Source: Acidobacteriota bacterium
GTDB taxonomy: Bacteria > Acidobacteriota > Polarisedimenticolia > JACPZX01
Direction of reading: 5' to 3'
DNA length: 64,000 bases
Assembly (NCBI GenBank): GCA_016195325.1
Contig: JACPZX010000046.1
Coordinates: forward strand, 1 to 64,000
Shown: piece after piece, positions 9,113 to 17,156 of the stretch
Layout: each line of letters begins with the position of its first letter
Position numbering within the stretch: position 1 is the first letter of the stretch
Position numbers and translations under genes: made by a program
The notes under the pieces: model-generated
What the model saw: the letters and a program-made list of their open reading frames with translations, nothing else
The model's database searches: none
What the model was told of the DNA's origin: nothing

Positions 9113-11434
9113 ATGGCGAAGAAGAAACCCGTGAAGAGCGCCGCACGCAGCGCACCGAAGATCCCTTCCGTCCTCAAGAGCCGGGCGGCCGTGCTCGGGC
9201 TCGGCTTCCTGGGGCTGGTCGCCGTCCTCGTCGCCTACCTCCTCTGGGGCGGGGGAGTGCGACCCTTCCGCGGGAACACCTCGGACTACAACGTTCTGCT
9301 CGTCACGCTCGACACGACGCGCGCCGATCATCTCGGCGCCTACGGCTACAAGCACATCCGGACGCCGATCCTCGACGGCCTCGCCGACGACGGGGCGCTC
9401 TTCGAGCACGCCTACACGGCGGCGGTCATGACCTTCCCGTCCCACTCGTCGATCCTGACGGGGCTCCTCCCCCCCGCCCACGGCGGGCGCAACAACGGCA
9501 CCGCGCGGATCCGGGCCTCGGTCGAGACGCTCGCCGAAGTGGTGAAGGCCGGCGGATGGCACACCGGCGCGGTGGTCGGGGCGTTCATCCTCCACTCGAT
9601 GTTCGGGCTCGACCAGGGGTTCGAGTCGTACGACGATTACCTCCCCGACGCGGGAGCGCACGACGCCCTCATTTCCCAGCGCGGCGCCCGCGAGGTCACG
9701 GACGCGGCGCTCAAGTACCTGGCGCAGGCGAAGTCCTCGAAGTGGTTCCTCTGGGTCCACTACTACGACGCGCACTCCCCGTACCATCCCCCTTCGCCCT
9801 ACCGCGAGGAGTACGGGCGGAACGGGTACGACGGCGAGATCGCCTACGTGGACGCGCAGCTCGGACGCCTCCTCGCCGCCATCAAGGAGATGGGGGCGCG
9901 CGAGAGGACGATCGTCGTCGCGGTCGGAGATCACGGCGAGGGGCTGCGCGATCACGGGGAGCAGACGCACGGGGTCTTCGTCTACGACGAGACGGCGCGC
10001 GTCCCGCTCATCATCCAGGTTCCCGGGTTCCTTTCGGGCCCGAAGCGCGTCAGCTCGGTGGTGAGAACCGTCGACATCATGCCCACGATCCTGGACCTCC
10101 TGAGGCTGCCGCCACGGCCCGCCGCTGCGGGGACCTCGCTCTGGCCGCTGATGGACGGGCAGACCCCCGACCTGAAGCTCGCCGCCTTCACCGAGGCGGC
10201 GATCCCGTTTCTCATGTACGGGTGGAGCCCGGTCGCTTCCCTCCGCGAGGGGAAGTGGAAGTTCATCGAGGCTCCACGGCGGGAGCTGTACGACCTTCCG
10301 GCGGATTCCGCTGAGAAGAGCAACGTCGCGGGGTCGCACGCGGCGGAGGCGGCGGATCTCCGCGGGAAGCTCGAGCGGATCGTGGGTGACGCGGCGGCCC
10401 AGGCGAAGGAGGCGGAATCGGTGGGCCTCTCGCCCGAGGAGGAGGCGAAGCTCCGGAGCCTGGGGTACACCGGCGGGAGCGAGGGGTCGAAGGACGCCCT
10501 CTCGCAGGACCCGATGCTCCTCCTGTCGGGGGGCGCCCGGGGTCTGGCCGATCCCAAGGATCGCCTCCAGTTGCTCGACCGGATCAACCGCGCCTACACG
10601 GCGTACGGCACCGGCGACTTCCAGGTGGCCGTCGAGGTGGCGCGCTCGATCCTCGCGGAGGACCCGGCCAACGACTCGGTTCGGCGGACGATGGGCGACT
10701 CGTACCGCTCCCTCCGCATGTTCGACGAGGCGCTCGGCGAGTACCGAACGCTTCTCGCGAAGAATCCGGCCGACGTCGACGTCCTCCTGAGCGTCGGCTA
10801 CATCCGGATGATGGCCGGGCAATACGACGAGGCGAAAAAAGCGCTCGACCGCGCCATCGCCGCGCACCCCGGCCACGCCTATGCCCTCGCCTCGCTCGGC
10901 AACCTCGCCTTCGTGCAGGGGAATTTCGACGAGGCGGCGAGCTACTACAAGAAGGTGCTCCTGCAGCGCCCGGATCACCTCCAGGCAATCCTGGCGATGG
11001 CCAAGATCTTCCAGCGCCGCGGCCAGGCGCACGAGGCCGAGGTCTTCTACGAGCACGCCCTCGACGTCGATCCCAACAGCATCGACTCGCTGCTCTCACT
11101 GGGCTGGCTCCAGTTCAGCGCGCAGCGCCCCGACGACGCGCTGAAGACGCTGGGCCGCGCGGCCGAGATCGACCCTTCGCTTCCCGAGGTCCATCTCGCG
11201 CGGGGGGACGTCTACTTCTCGCAGCGGAAGATCGCCGAAGCCGAGGCGGAGTACCGGGCGGGGATCGCGGCGGCGCCGCAGGCGCCGCAGGGATACCACG
11301 GGCTCGGCCTCGTGGCGGAGAGCCGCGGCGATCTCCGCGCGGCGCGCGGCTACTTCGAGCAGGCCCTGCGCGCGAACCCGTCCTTCGGCGCGGCGCGCGA
11401 GGGGCTCAAGCGCGTCTCCGGACGCGCGCCCTGA
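9113..11434 (+). CDS. Sulfatase-superfamily membrane-anchored hydrolase with TPR tail
   Basis: A 773-residue protein: short Lys/Arg-rich N-terminus, one membrane helix (residues 24-45), an alkaline-phosphatase/sulfatase fold (about 55-400) and roughly eight TPR units from about 470 to the end. Metal-site motifs are visible: NVLLVTLDTTRADHLG, VGDHGEGLRDHGEQTHG and the Lys in REGKWKFIE. The nucleophile segment reads MTFPSHSSILTG, so Thr occupies the place where sulfatases have Cys or Ser for formylglycine. It may therefore be a phospho-hydrolase or transferase rather than a sulfatase. The catalytic domain should face the periplasm. A TAGACT -10-like box lies 9 bases before the ATG. Confidence 0.85.
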   Translation: MAKKKPVKSAARSAPKIPSVLKSRAAVLGLGFLGLVAVLVAYLLWGGGVRPFRGNTSDYNVLLVTLDTTRADHLGAYGYKHIRTPILDGLADDGALFEHAYTAAVMTFPSHSSILTGLLPPAHGGRNNGTARIRASVETLAEVVKAGGWHTGAVVGAFILHSMFGLDQGFESYDDYLPDAGAHDALISQRGAREVTDAALKYLAQAKSSKWFLWVHYYDAHSPYHPPSPYREEYGRNGYDGEIAYVDAQLGRLLAAIKEMGARERTIVVAVGDHGEGLRDHGEQTHGVFVYDETARVPLIIQVPGFLSGPKRVSSVVRTVDIMPTILDLLRLPPRPAAAGTSLWPLMDGQTPDLKLAAFTEAAIPFLMYGWSPVASLREGKWKFIEAPRRELYDLPADSAEKSNVAGSHAAEAADLRGKLERIVGDAAAQAKEAESVGLSPEEEAKLRSLGYTGGSEGSKDALSQDPMLLLSGGARGLADPKDRLQLLDRINRAYTAYGTGDFQVAVEVARSILAEDPANDSVRRTMGDSYRSLRMFDEALGEYRTLLAKNPADVDVLLSVGYIRMMAGQYDEAKKALDRAIAAHPGHAYALASLGNLAFVQGNFDEAASYYKKVLLQRPDHLQAILAMAKIFQRRGQAHEAEVFYEHALDVDPNSIDSLLSLGWLQFSAQRPDDALKTLGRAAEIDPSLPEVHLARGDVYFSQRKIAEAEAEYRAGIAAAPQAPQGYHGLGLVAESRGDLRAARGYFEQALRANPSFGAAREGLKRVSGRAP

Positions 11435-12756
11435 CGCCCGCCGCGGACGATCGCACCCTCGTCGAGTGGCCCCTCAGGTACGGCCGGGGGGAGATCCGGC
11501 TTCTCGTTCCCGCCGAGAACGTCGCCGGGATCCACCGCCCCCGCCGGCCCCGATCGCACGCGGATCGCCCTGCGGAGGCGGACGCGTCGATCCTCTCTCT
11601 CGCGCTCGCGTGCGGCGGAAGGCCTGCCGAGGCTCTCGCCGGCCTCACCGTCGCGCTCCTCGTGAGCGACGCGACCCGCGAGGAGCCCAGGGCTCCGCTT
11701 GTGCGCGCGATCGCCCCCGCGCTGCGAGCCGCGCGGGAGTCGTGGCTCGTCGTCGCGACCGGCTCTCACGATCCCCGATCCCCGGCGACGGTCGCGCTCG
11801 CCTCCGAGCTCGAAGGGCTCCTCCGGGCGGAGGGGGTGCCGGTCGGGCGCGTCATTCTCCACGACGCGATCGCGGGCCCCTTCACCGACTTCGGCGTGAC
11901 GTCGCGCGGCACGCCGGTGCGGCTCGACGCGCGGGCGATGGAGGCTGAAGGTTTCTTCGTCCTCAGCGACATGAAGCCGCACTACTTCGCGGGCTACTCG
12001 TGCCCCCCGAAGTTCGTCTTCCCCGGGCTCGCCGCGATGGAGGCGATCGAGGCGAATCACTCCTTCACTCTCGATCCCCGCTCGCGCGCCGGCCACCACC
12101 CGTGGCATCCGGAAGCGGCGCGCCGGACGAACCCGCTCGCCGAGGACTACGTCGAGGCGTTCGACGCCGCGCTCTCGGGCCGGCCGGCCTTCGCCCTCAC
12201 GTTCGGCTCATCGGGGGACGAGATCTTCTGGGCCGAGGCGGGGGAGCTCGAGGACGCCGCGTCCCGCGGCATGGTCCGCGCCGACGCGATCTCCCACGTC
12301 GTCACCGAGCCCGCGCGGTTCGCCGTCATCTCGCCCGGCGGGTACCCGAACGACATCGACCTGTACATCGCGCAGCGCGCCCTCGAGCTGTGCGGCGATG
12401 CCGTCGAGGACGGTGGGGACATCCTCTTCCTGTGCGAGTGCTCGGGGGGCGTGGGTCCGGCGCACACGCTCCCGGCCTTCTGGGAGCCGCTCAGGGGAAA
12501 CCTCACCGCCGCCGCCGCGCCTCCGCAGGGACCGTACCGTCTCTACTCGCACAAGGCCGTGAACTTCGCCCGACTCATCCTGCGTCTCTCGGCGCTGCAC
12601 CTGCACGCGGCCCTCGCGCCCGAGGAGATCGGCGCGGCGCACATGGTGGCGGTCACCGATCCTCAGGCCGTCATCGGCGAGTGGCTGGCCATGGACCCGG
12701 ACGCCAGGATCCTGCTCTTCGACGGCGCCAGCAAGCTCAGCGTCAGCCGCCCATGA
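11431..12756 (+). CDS. LarA-type nickel-pincer racemase/epimerase, probable CTG start
   Basis: Homologue of lactate racemase LarA, which uses the nickel-pincer cofactor NPN to racemise 2-hydroxyacids. Conserved N-terminal sequence (LRYGRGEIRLLVP, LLVSDATREEP) is already present between 11431 and 11670, so the first ordinary start codon (GTG 11662) is far too late. The only plausible start is CTG at 11431, overlapping the previous stop (CTGA), giving 441 residues, normal for the family. The cofactor/catalytic residues align: GSHDP, and MKPHYFAGY with His, a Lys exactly 10 residues later and a His 16 after that (EANH). No larB, larC or larE is nearby. The substrate may be another 2-hydroxyacid or a sugar acid. 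Confidence 0.83.
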   Translation: MTPAADDRTLVEWPLRYGRGEIRLLVPAENVAGIHRPRRPRSHADRPAEADASILSLALACGGRPAEALAGLTVALLVSDATREEPRAPLVRAIAPALRAARESWLVVATGSHDPRSPATVALASELEGLLRAEGVPVGRVILHDAIAGPFTDFGVTSRGTPVRLDARAMEAEGFFVLSDMKPHYFAGYSCPPKFVFPGLAAMEAIEANHSFTLDPRSRAGHHPWHPEAARRTNPLAEDYVEAFDAALSGRPAFALTFGSSGDEIFWAEAGELEDAASRGMVRADAISHVVTEPARFAVISPGGYPNDIDLYIAQRALELCGDAVEDGGDILFLCECSGGVGPAHTLPAFWEPLRGNLTAAAAPPQGPYRLYSHKAVNFARLILRLSALHLHAALAPEEIGAAHMVAVTDPQAVIGEWLAMDPDARILLFDGASKLSVSRP

Positions 12757-12776
12757 CATTCAGGAAGGATTAAGTC

Positions 12777-12806
12777 TTGCGGCCCGTTTCACGTCGGGGC
12801 TAACAT
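12777..12806 (+). promoter_or_regulatory. Predicted promoter of the kinase/HlyD/M50 operon
   Basis: TTGCGG (12777-12782), an 18-base spacer and TAACAT (12801-12806). Transcription would begin near 12813, 65 bases before the GTG at 12878. It sits in the only sizeable gap (121 bases) upstream of the overlapping genes that run to 20308. Confidence 0.45.
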
Positions 12807-12877
12807 GCCCTTTCCATCCCCACACGGGCGGGTCCATCGATCGCCGGTGCCCGCCGCCCGGTTCGTCGGAGAGACCG

Positions 12878-14797
12878 GTGAGAGAGACCACGCGACGATG
12901 GCTGTCACGGCTCGGCCTCGCGGGCAAGCTCGTCGCGCACGTGGGGTGGATCCTCGGCCTCGCCCTCGCGGTGACGATCGGGTCGACCTACTACCTCGCC
13001 CGGGGGACGGTGCGCGACCAGCTCCGGCTGACCGAGATCGCGCGGGTCGAGAGGTGGGCCGCGCGGAACGGCGCCGCAATCCAGGCCGGCGACCCGTGGA
13101 AGATCGGAGACTCGCTCGCCGACGTCGGGCGCGATCCGTACGTCGTCTACGCCGGCTTCTTCGATCGCTCGGGGAAGGCGATCGCGCACGTCGGCGACGA
13201 GCAGGCCAACACCCGGAGCCACCGGCTCGACATCCTGGTGCCGGTGCGCCGCGCGGCGGCGAGCCCCGGGGGCTCCCCCAAAGGTGACGAGCGGGCGCCG
13301 CTTCCGGGCACGCTGAGCGATCCGCGGGAGGCCGAGCGCGCGGTCCCGCTGTCCGAGCGATTCCGCCGTGCGCTCGAAGGGAGCGGGGAGGATCCGGCCG
13401 CGCTCCGGGGCTGGATCGAGATCACCCTTGCGACAGAGCCCCTCGACTCCCTGCTGTCGAAGATCGTCTGGCGTGTGTCGTTCGCGGCGGCCGCCTGCCT
13501 CGCCTTCGGCCTCTTCGCGACGTGGCTTCTCGTCCGGCAGGTGGTCGCCCCGATCCACGTCCTCAAGGAGCACGTGGAGTGGATCTCGGAGGGAAGGCTC
13601 GACGAGCCGTTTCATCTCGGGCCGAGGCCCCCGGACGAGTTGGGGGAGCTGTCGACCAGCTTCTCGATCATGGCCGGCATCCTGAGATCGCGCCGGGAGG
13701 AGCTGGACGCGCAGATCGTCGAGCGGAGCCGGGCCCTTCACCTCGCGCGCTCGGAGGCCGAGGCGGCGTTTCGCCCCGCGGCGATCGCGCACGATCTGAA
13801 GACGCCTCTCACCGGCATCAAGGCCCTCGCCGAGATCGTCGGCGAGGACGAGCTCGACCCGGCGGAGCGCCGGCGGTATCTCGAGTCGATCCGGACGGAG
13901 GTCGATCGCATGGCGCAGCGCATCGACGATCTCACGCGGCCCGCCGCCGACCCGATCCTCGAGCGCTCGGCGCCGGCCCAGGCGGGCGATCCGCTGATCG
14001 AGGAGGCGATGGCGGCGGCCGCGGCCGCCGAGGAAGCGGCCTTTTCCGGCGCCATGGCGCCTCAGGCTCCACGGCGTTTCATCATCGCCTCGGCCGACGA
14101 GCCTCTCCGGGAGATCCTGAGGGAGATCCTCGCCGGCGACGGGGCCGAGGTCCTCGAGGCCGCCGATGCGGTCTCGGCGCTGCGGCTCGCCCGCCAGGCG
14201 TCCCCCGACGGGCTCGTCCTCGATCTCCTGATGGAGGGCGGGGAGGCGCTCACGATGCTCGGGGACCTTCGAGAGGACAGCCGCACCGAGCGGATCCGCG
14301 TCCTCGCGCTCAGCGTCGTCCGCGACGGCGATCGATTTCAGACGGGGGCCTTCTCGTTCCAGCCCAAGCCCATCGATCGCGAGCGATTCCTCGGCGCGGT
14401 GAGGGCGGCGATCCCGGCCCGCGCGGGCGCCACGTCGCCGCGGGGAAAGGTCCTCGTCGTCGACGACGATCGCTACGTGGCCGAGGCGGTCGCGGGGCTC
14501 CTGAGCCGCGAGGGGCTGGACGTCTCCATTGCCGGCGGCGGCGAGGAGGCTCTTCTCGCGGCGCGGGAGGATCGGCCCGATCTCATCGTGCTCGACCTGA
14601 AGATGCCCGGTGTGGACGGCGTCCAGGTGATCCGGCGTCTCCGGGCGCATCCCGAGACGCGCGAGCGCCCGGTGATCCTGATGACGGCCCACGACATCCC
14701 GCGCCAGGATCAGACGGGCTGGCCGGGGATCCCGCTGACGCGCGAGTCGTTCGTCAGGGGCGTGCGGGCCGCGCTCCAGGAGGCGGGGGCGCGATGA
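12878..14797 (+). CDS. Membrane HAMP/HisKA protein with two receiver domains and no ATPase domain
   Basis: A 639-residue sensor. TM1 is at about 18-38, a periplasmic sensor loop follows to about 195, and TM2 is at about 200-220. A HAMP domain follows (VVAPIHVLKEHVEW, RPPDELGELSTSF) and then a HisKA-like helix pair with the H-box AIAHDLKTPLTGIKALAEI. Where the HATPase domain should be there is only a 40-residue Ala-rich linker, then two receiver domains: a degenerate one (DGLVLDLLMEGG) and a better one (VLVVDDDR, LIVLDLKMPGVDG). It may receive phosphate from another kinase or signal structurally. GTG start with GGAGAG upstream. The stop overlaps the next start (ATGA), opening an operon that runs through the HlyD and M50 genes. 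Confidence 0.78.
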   Translation: MRETTRRWLSRLGLAGKLVAHVGWILGLALAVTIGSTYYLARGTVRDQLRLTEIARVERWAARNGAAIQAGDPWKIGDSLADVGRDPYVVYAGFFDRSGKAIAHVGDEQANTRSHRLDILVPVRRAAASPGGSPKGDERAPLPGTLSDPREAERAVPLSERFRRALEGSGEDPAALRGWIEITLATEPLDSLLSKIVWRVSFAAAACLAFGLFATWLLVRQVVAPIHVLKEHVEWISEGRLDEPFHLGPRPPDELGELSTSFSIMAGILRSRREELDAQIVERSRALHLARSEAEAAFRPAAIAHDLKTPLTGIKALAEIVGEDELDPAERRRYLESIRTEVDRMAQRIDDLTRPAADPILERSAPAQAGDPLIEEAMAAAAAAEEAAFSGAMAPQAPRRFIIASADEPLREILREILAGDGAEVLEAADAVSALRLARQASPDGLVLDLLMEGGEALTMLGDLREDSRTERIRVLALSVVRDGDRFQTGAFSFQPKPIDRERFLGAVRAAIPARAGATSPRGKVLVVDDDRYVAEAVAGLLSREGLDVSIAGGGEEALLAAREDRPDLIVLDLKMPGVDGVQVIRRLRAHPETRERPVILMTAHDIPRQDQTGWPGIPLTRESFVRGVRAALQEAGAR

Positions 14798-15177
14798 AGA
14801 AGCGGGTCCTCGTCTGCGACGACGAGCCGGCGCCGATGCAGGCGCTCGTCTACGTCGTGAGGAAGGCCGGGTTCGAGCCCATCACGGCGCAGGACGGCGA
14901 GGAGGCCGCCCGCCTCGCGAAGTCGGAGATGCCGAGCCTCATCCTCCTCGACATCGACATGCCGCGCAAGGACGGCTACCAGGTGTGCGAGGAGATCAAG
15001 TCCGATCCCGCGACCCGCGGGATCCACGTCCTCATCCTCACCGCCTTCGCGCAGGAGTTCCAGAAGGAGAAGGCGCGGGCGAGCGGCGCCGACGAGATCA
15101 TGACCAAGCCGTTCAGCCCGCGGAAGCTGCGCGAGAGAATCCTCGAGATCCTCGGCCCGCCGGAGGCCGCGAGTTGA
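14794..15177 (+). CDS. CheY-like single-domain response regulator
   Basis: A 127-residue stand-alone receiver: acidic pocket VLVCDDEP (residues 5-12), phospho-acceptor Asp in LILLDIDMPRKDG, Thr in ILTAFA and the invariant Lys in MTKPFSP. It has no output domain, so it acts by protein contact or as a phosphorelay intermediate. The ATG overlaps the stop of the kinase-like gene and its own stop overlaps the TTG of the GAF-HlyD gene, so all three should be made together. The natural phosphodonor is unclear because the upstream kinase-like protein lacks an ATPase domain. Confidence 0.88.
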   Translation: MKKRVLVCDDEPAPMQALVYVVRKAGFEPITAQDGEEAARLAKSEMPSLILLDIDMPRKDGYQVCEEIKSDPATRGIHVLILTAFAQEFQKEKARASGADEIMTKPFSPRKLRERILEILGPPEAAS

Positions 15178-17156
15178 GCCCGGGGGAGGACACCCAGAGA
15201 CGGCTCGAGATGGTGACGGAGGAGCTTCTCAACCTGTACGAGGAGATCAACGTCCTCTACTCCGTCTCGGAGATCGCCGCCCGCTCCGCCGACATCGCGG
15301 GGGCGGGTGCCCGTATCCTCGAGGAGGCCGTCACGCTCCTCAAGGCGGACGTCGGCTTCATCGCCTACGCGAGCCCGGAGATGCGCGCCGAGGAGCCGGA
15401 GCCGACCGGCCTCCCGCGCGACGCCTGCCGCCAGCTGGCGGCGATCGTGGGGCTCCGGATCGACGCGGCGGCCGGCTCGATCGTGATCGCGCCCTTCGTG
15501 GAAGGGGCCTCGGTGCCGCGCGCGCCGGAGGCGATCGTCGCCGCATCCCTCGCCGTCGACAAGGAGTCGCTCGGCCTCCTCTGTCTCGGCCGTCGCGGGC
15601 GGGGTGCGTCGTTCACCTCGGGGGACGAGAAGATCCTGTCGGTGCTCGCAACGCAGACCGCCCTCGTCATCGCGCAGCGGAGAAACCTCGATCTCGCGAG
15701 GGCGGCGAAGAATCTGGCGGAGCGGGCGGACGCATTGCGCGGCATCGCCGAAGTGGGCCGCGAGATCGCCTCGACGCTCGACGCGTCGAGGATCCTCCGG
15801 GCGCTCGCGGATCTGCCGGCGCGCCTCCTGGGGTTCGATCGCTGCGGCGTGCTCGTGGACGAGCGCGGCGCGCTGCGCCTTCACGCGATCTCGGGGGCCA
15901 CGCGCGTCGATCGCGAGGAACCCTCCGTCGCCTCCCTCGAGGCGCTCCTCGTGTGGGCCGCCGGCCGCCGCCGATCCCTCACGGCCATCGACCGGGGGGC
16001 GGAGGAGAGCCCGGAGCGCGGGGTCGTGGCCGAGGATCTCTCCTCGCCCGGAGATGCGTCGGTCGCAGGCCCGTTCGGCGAGCGCGCCGCCCGTCATTTC
16101 GAGCGCTCATCCTGCCGCGGGATCCTCGTCATCCCGCTGGCCGACGAGCAGGGGAGCCTCGGCGCCATCGGGTTCGAGACGGCCACACCGGAGATCCTGA
16201 CCGAGGCCTCACGGGAGGCGGCGACGATCGTCGCGCTTCAGGCGACCGTGGCCCTGCGCAACGCGCGGCTCTACCGGGATCTCCCCTTCGTCTCGGTTCT
16301 CGAGCCGATGCGCCGGAGCCGCGCGCGGCTCAAGGCGCTCTCGGGACGGCGGCTCGCGGCGTGGGGCGCGGGCGTCGCCGCGGTGGTCCTCGTGGCGACA
16401 CTCGTCTCGTGGGATCTGCGCATCCCCGGCAGCTTCGTCCTTCAGCCCGCCCGCAGGGTGGACGTCGTCGCGCACGTGCGCGGGGTCGTTCGCGACGTCT
16501 CCGATATCCCCGACGGCGCGCTCGTCCGGGCCGGCGAGAGTCTCGCCCGGCTCGACGACACCGACTGGACGTTGCGGCTCGGCGAGGCCGAGGGGAAGCT
16601 GCGGGCCGCGGAGTTCGCCCTCGTGCGAAGCGAGGCCGAGGGGCGCGCGGCGGACCTTGTCGTCTCCCGGCTCGAGCGGGCGAGGTGGGAGCGGGAGAGG
16701 GACCTCCTGCGATCGAAGATCGACCAGGCGGTGCTGCGGGCGCCGTTGGACGGCGTCCTGATGACGCCGCACCTGAGGGAGAGGGCGGGAGAGCTTCTGG
16801 ACATCGGCTCGGTGCTCTGCACGCTCGCCCCCGTCGAGCCGATGCGCGCCGAGATCGCCGTGCCGGAGCGGGATGCGGACGTCCTCCTCGCCGAACCGCT
16901 CCCCCTCCCCGCGATCCTGAAGTTCGAGTCGTTCCCCGAGCGTGATGTGCCCGCCTCCGTGCGCGCGGTGCGCCACGCCGCCGAGGTCGTGGAGGGGCGG
17001 ACCTCCATCATCGCGGAGGCCCAGGTGGACGGGGCGATGCCCGACCTGCGACCCGGAATGACGGGCCAGGTCCGGATCGCCGCCGGAAGGCGGAGCCTGG
17101 CCGCCCTCGCGCTGCGCGCTCCCTACCGTTATGTGAGGAGCCTTCTGTGGTGGTGA
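15174..17156 (+). CDS. GAF-GAF-HlyD fusion: membrane adaptor with cytoplasmic sensor domains
   Basis: A 660-residue protein with an unusual architecture. Two GAF-like domains (about 25-165 and 185-365) precede a single membrane helix (about 395-415). After it comes an HlyD-type adaptor: a lipoyl/barrel half (ARRVDVVAHVRGVVRDV, DGALVRAGESLARLDD), a helical hairpin (KLRAAEFALVRSEAEGRA), the second half (VLRAPLDGVLMTP) and a beta-barrel (DLRPGMTGQVRIA). The C-terminus ends RSLLWW. The TTG at 15174 overlaps the receiver stop and has GGAGG 7 bases upstream; the frame is open further 5' but only as an overlap. The likely role is as the periplasmic adaptor of an exporter whose state is tuned by a cytoplasmic ligand. 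No ABC or RND pump is in the operon. Confidence 0.8.
   Translation: MSPGEDTQRRLEMVTEELLNLYEEINVLYSVSEIAARSADIAGAGARILEEAVTLLKADVGFIAYASPEMRAEEPEPTGLPRDACRQLAAIVGLRIDAAAGSIVIAPFVEGASVPRAPEAIVAASLAVDKESLGLLCLGRRGRGASFTSGDEKILSVLATQTALVIAQRRNLDLARAAKNLAERADALRGIAEVGREIASTLDASRILRALADLPARLLGFDRCGVLVDERGALRLHAISGATRVDREEPSVASLEALLVWAAGRRRSLTAIDRGAEESPERGVVAEDLSSPGDASVAGPFGERAARHFERSSCRGILVIPLADEQGSLGAIGFETATPEILTEASREAATIVALQATVALRNARLYRDLPFVSVLEPMRRSRARLKALSGRRLAAWGAGVAAVVLVATLVSWDLRIPGSFVLQPARRVDVVAHVRGVVRDVSDIPDGALVRAGESLARLDDTDWTLRLGEAEGKLRAAEFALVRSEAEGRAADLVVSRLERARWERERDLLRSKIDQAVLRAPLDGVLMTPHLRERAGELLDIGSVLCTLAPVEPMRAEIAVPERDADVLLAEPLPLPAILKFESFPERDVPASVRAVRHAAEVVEGRTSIIAEAQVDGAMPDLRPGMTGQVRIAAGRRSLAALALRAPYRYVRSLLWW

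Noticed and set aside
8018-11056. A 1012-codon minus-strand frame
   Set aside because: Antisense of the TMTC-like and sulfatase-like genes, which carry convincing motifs.
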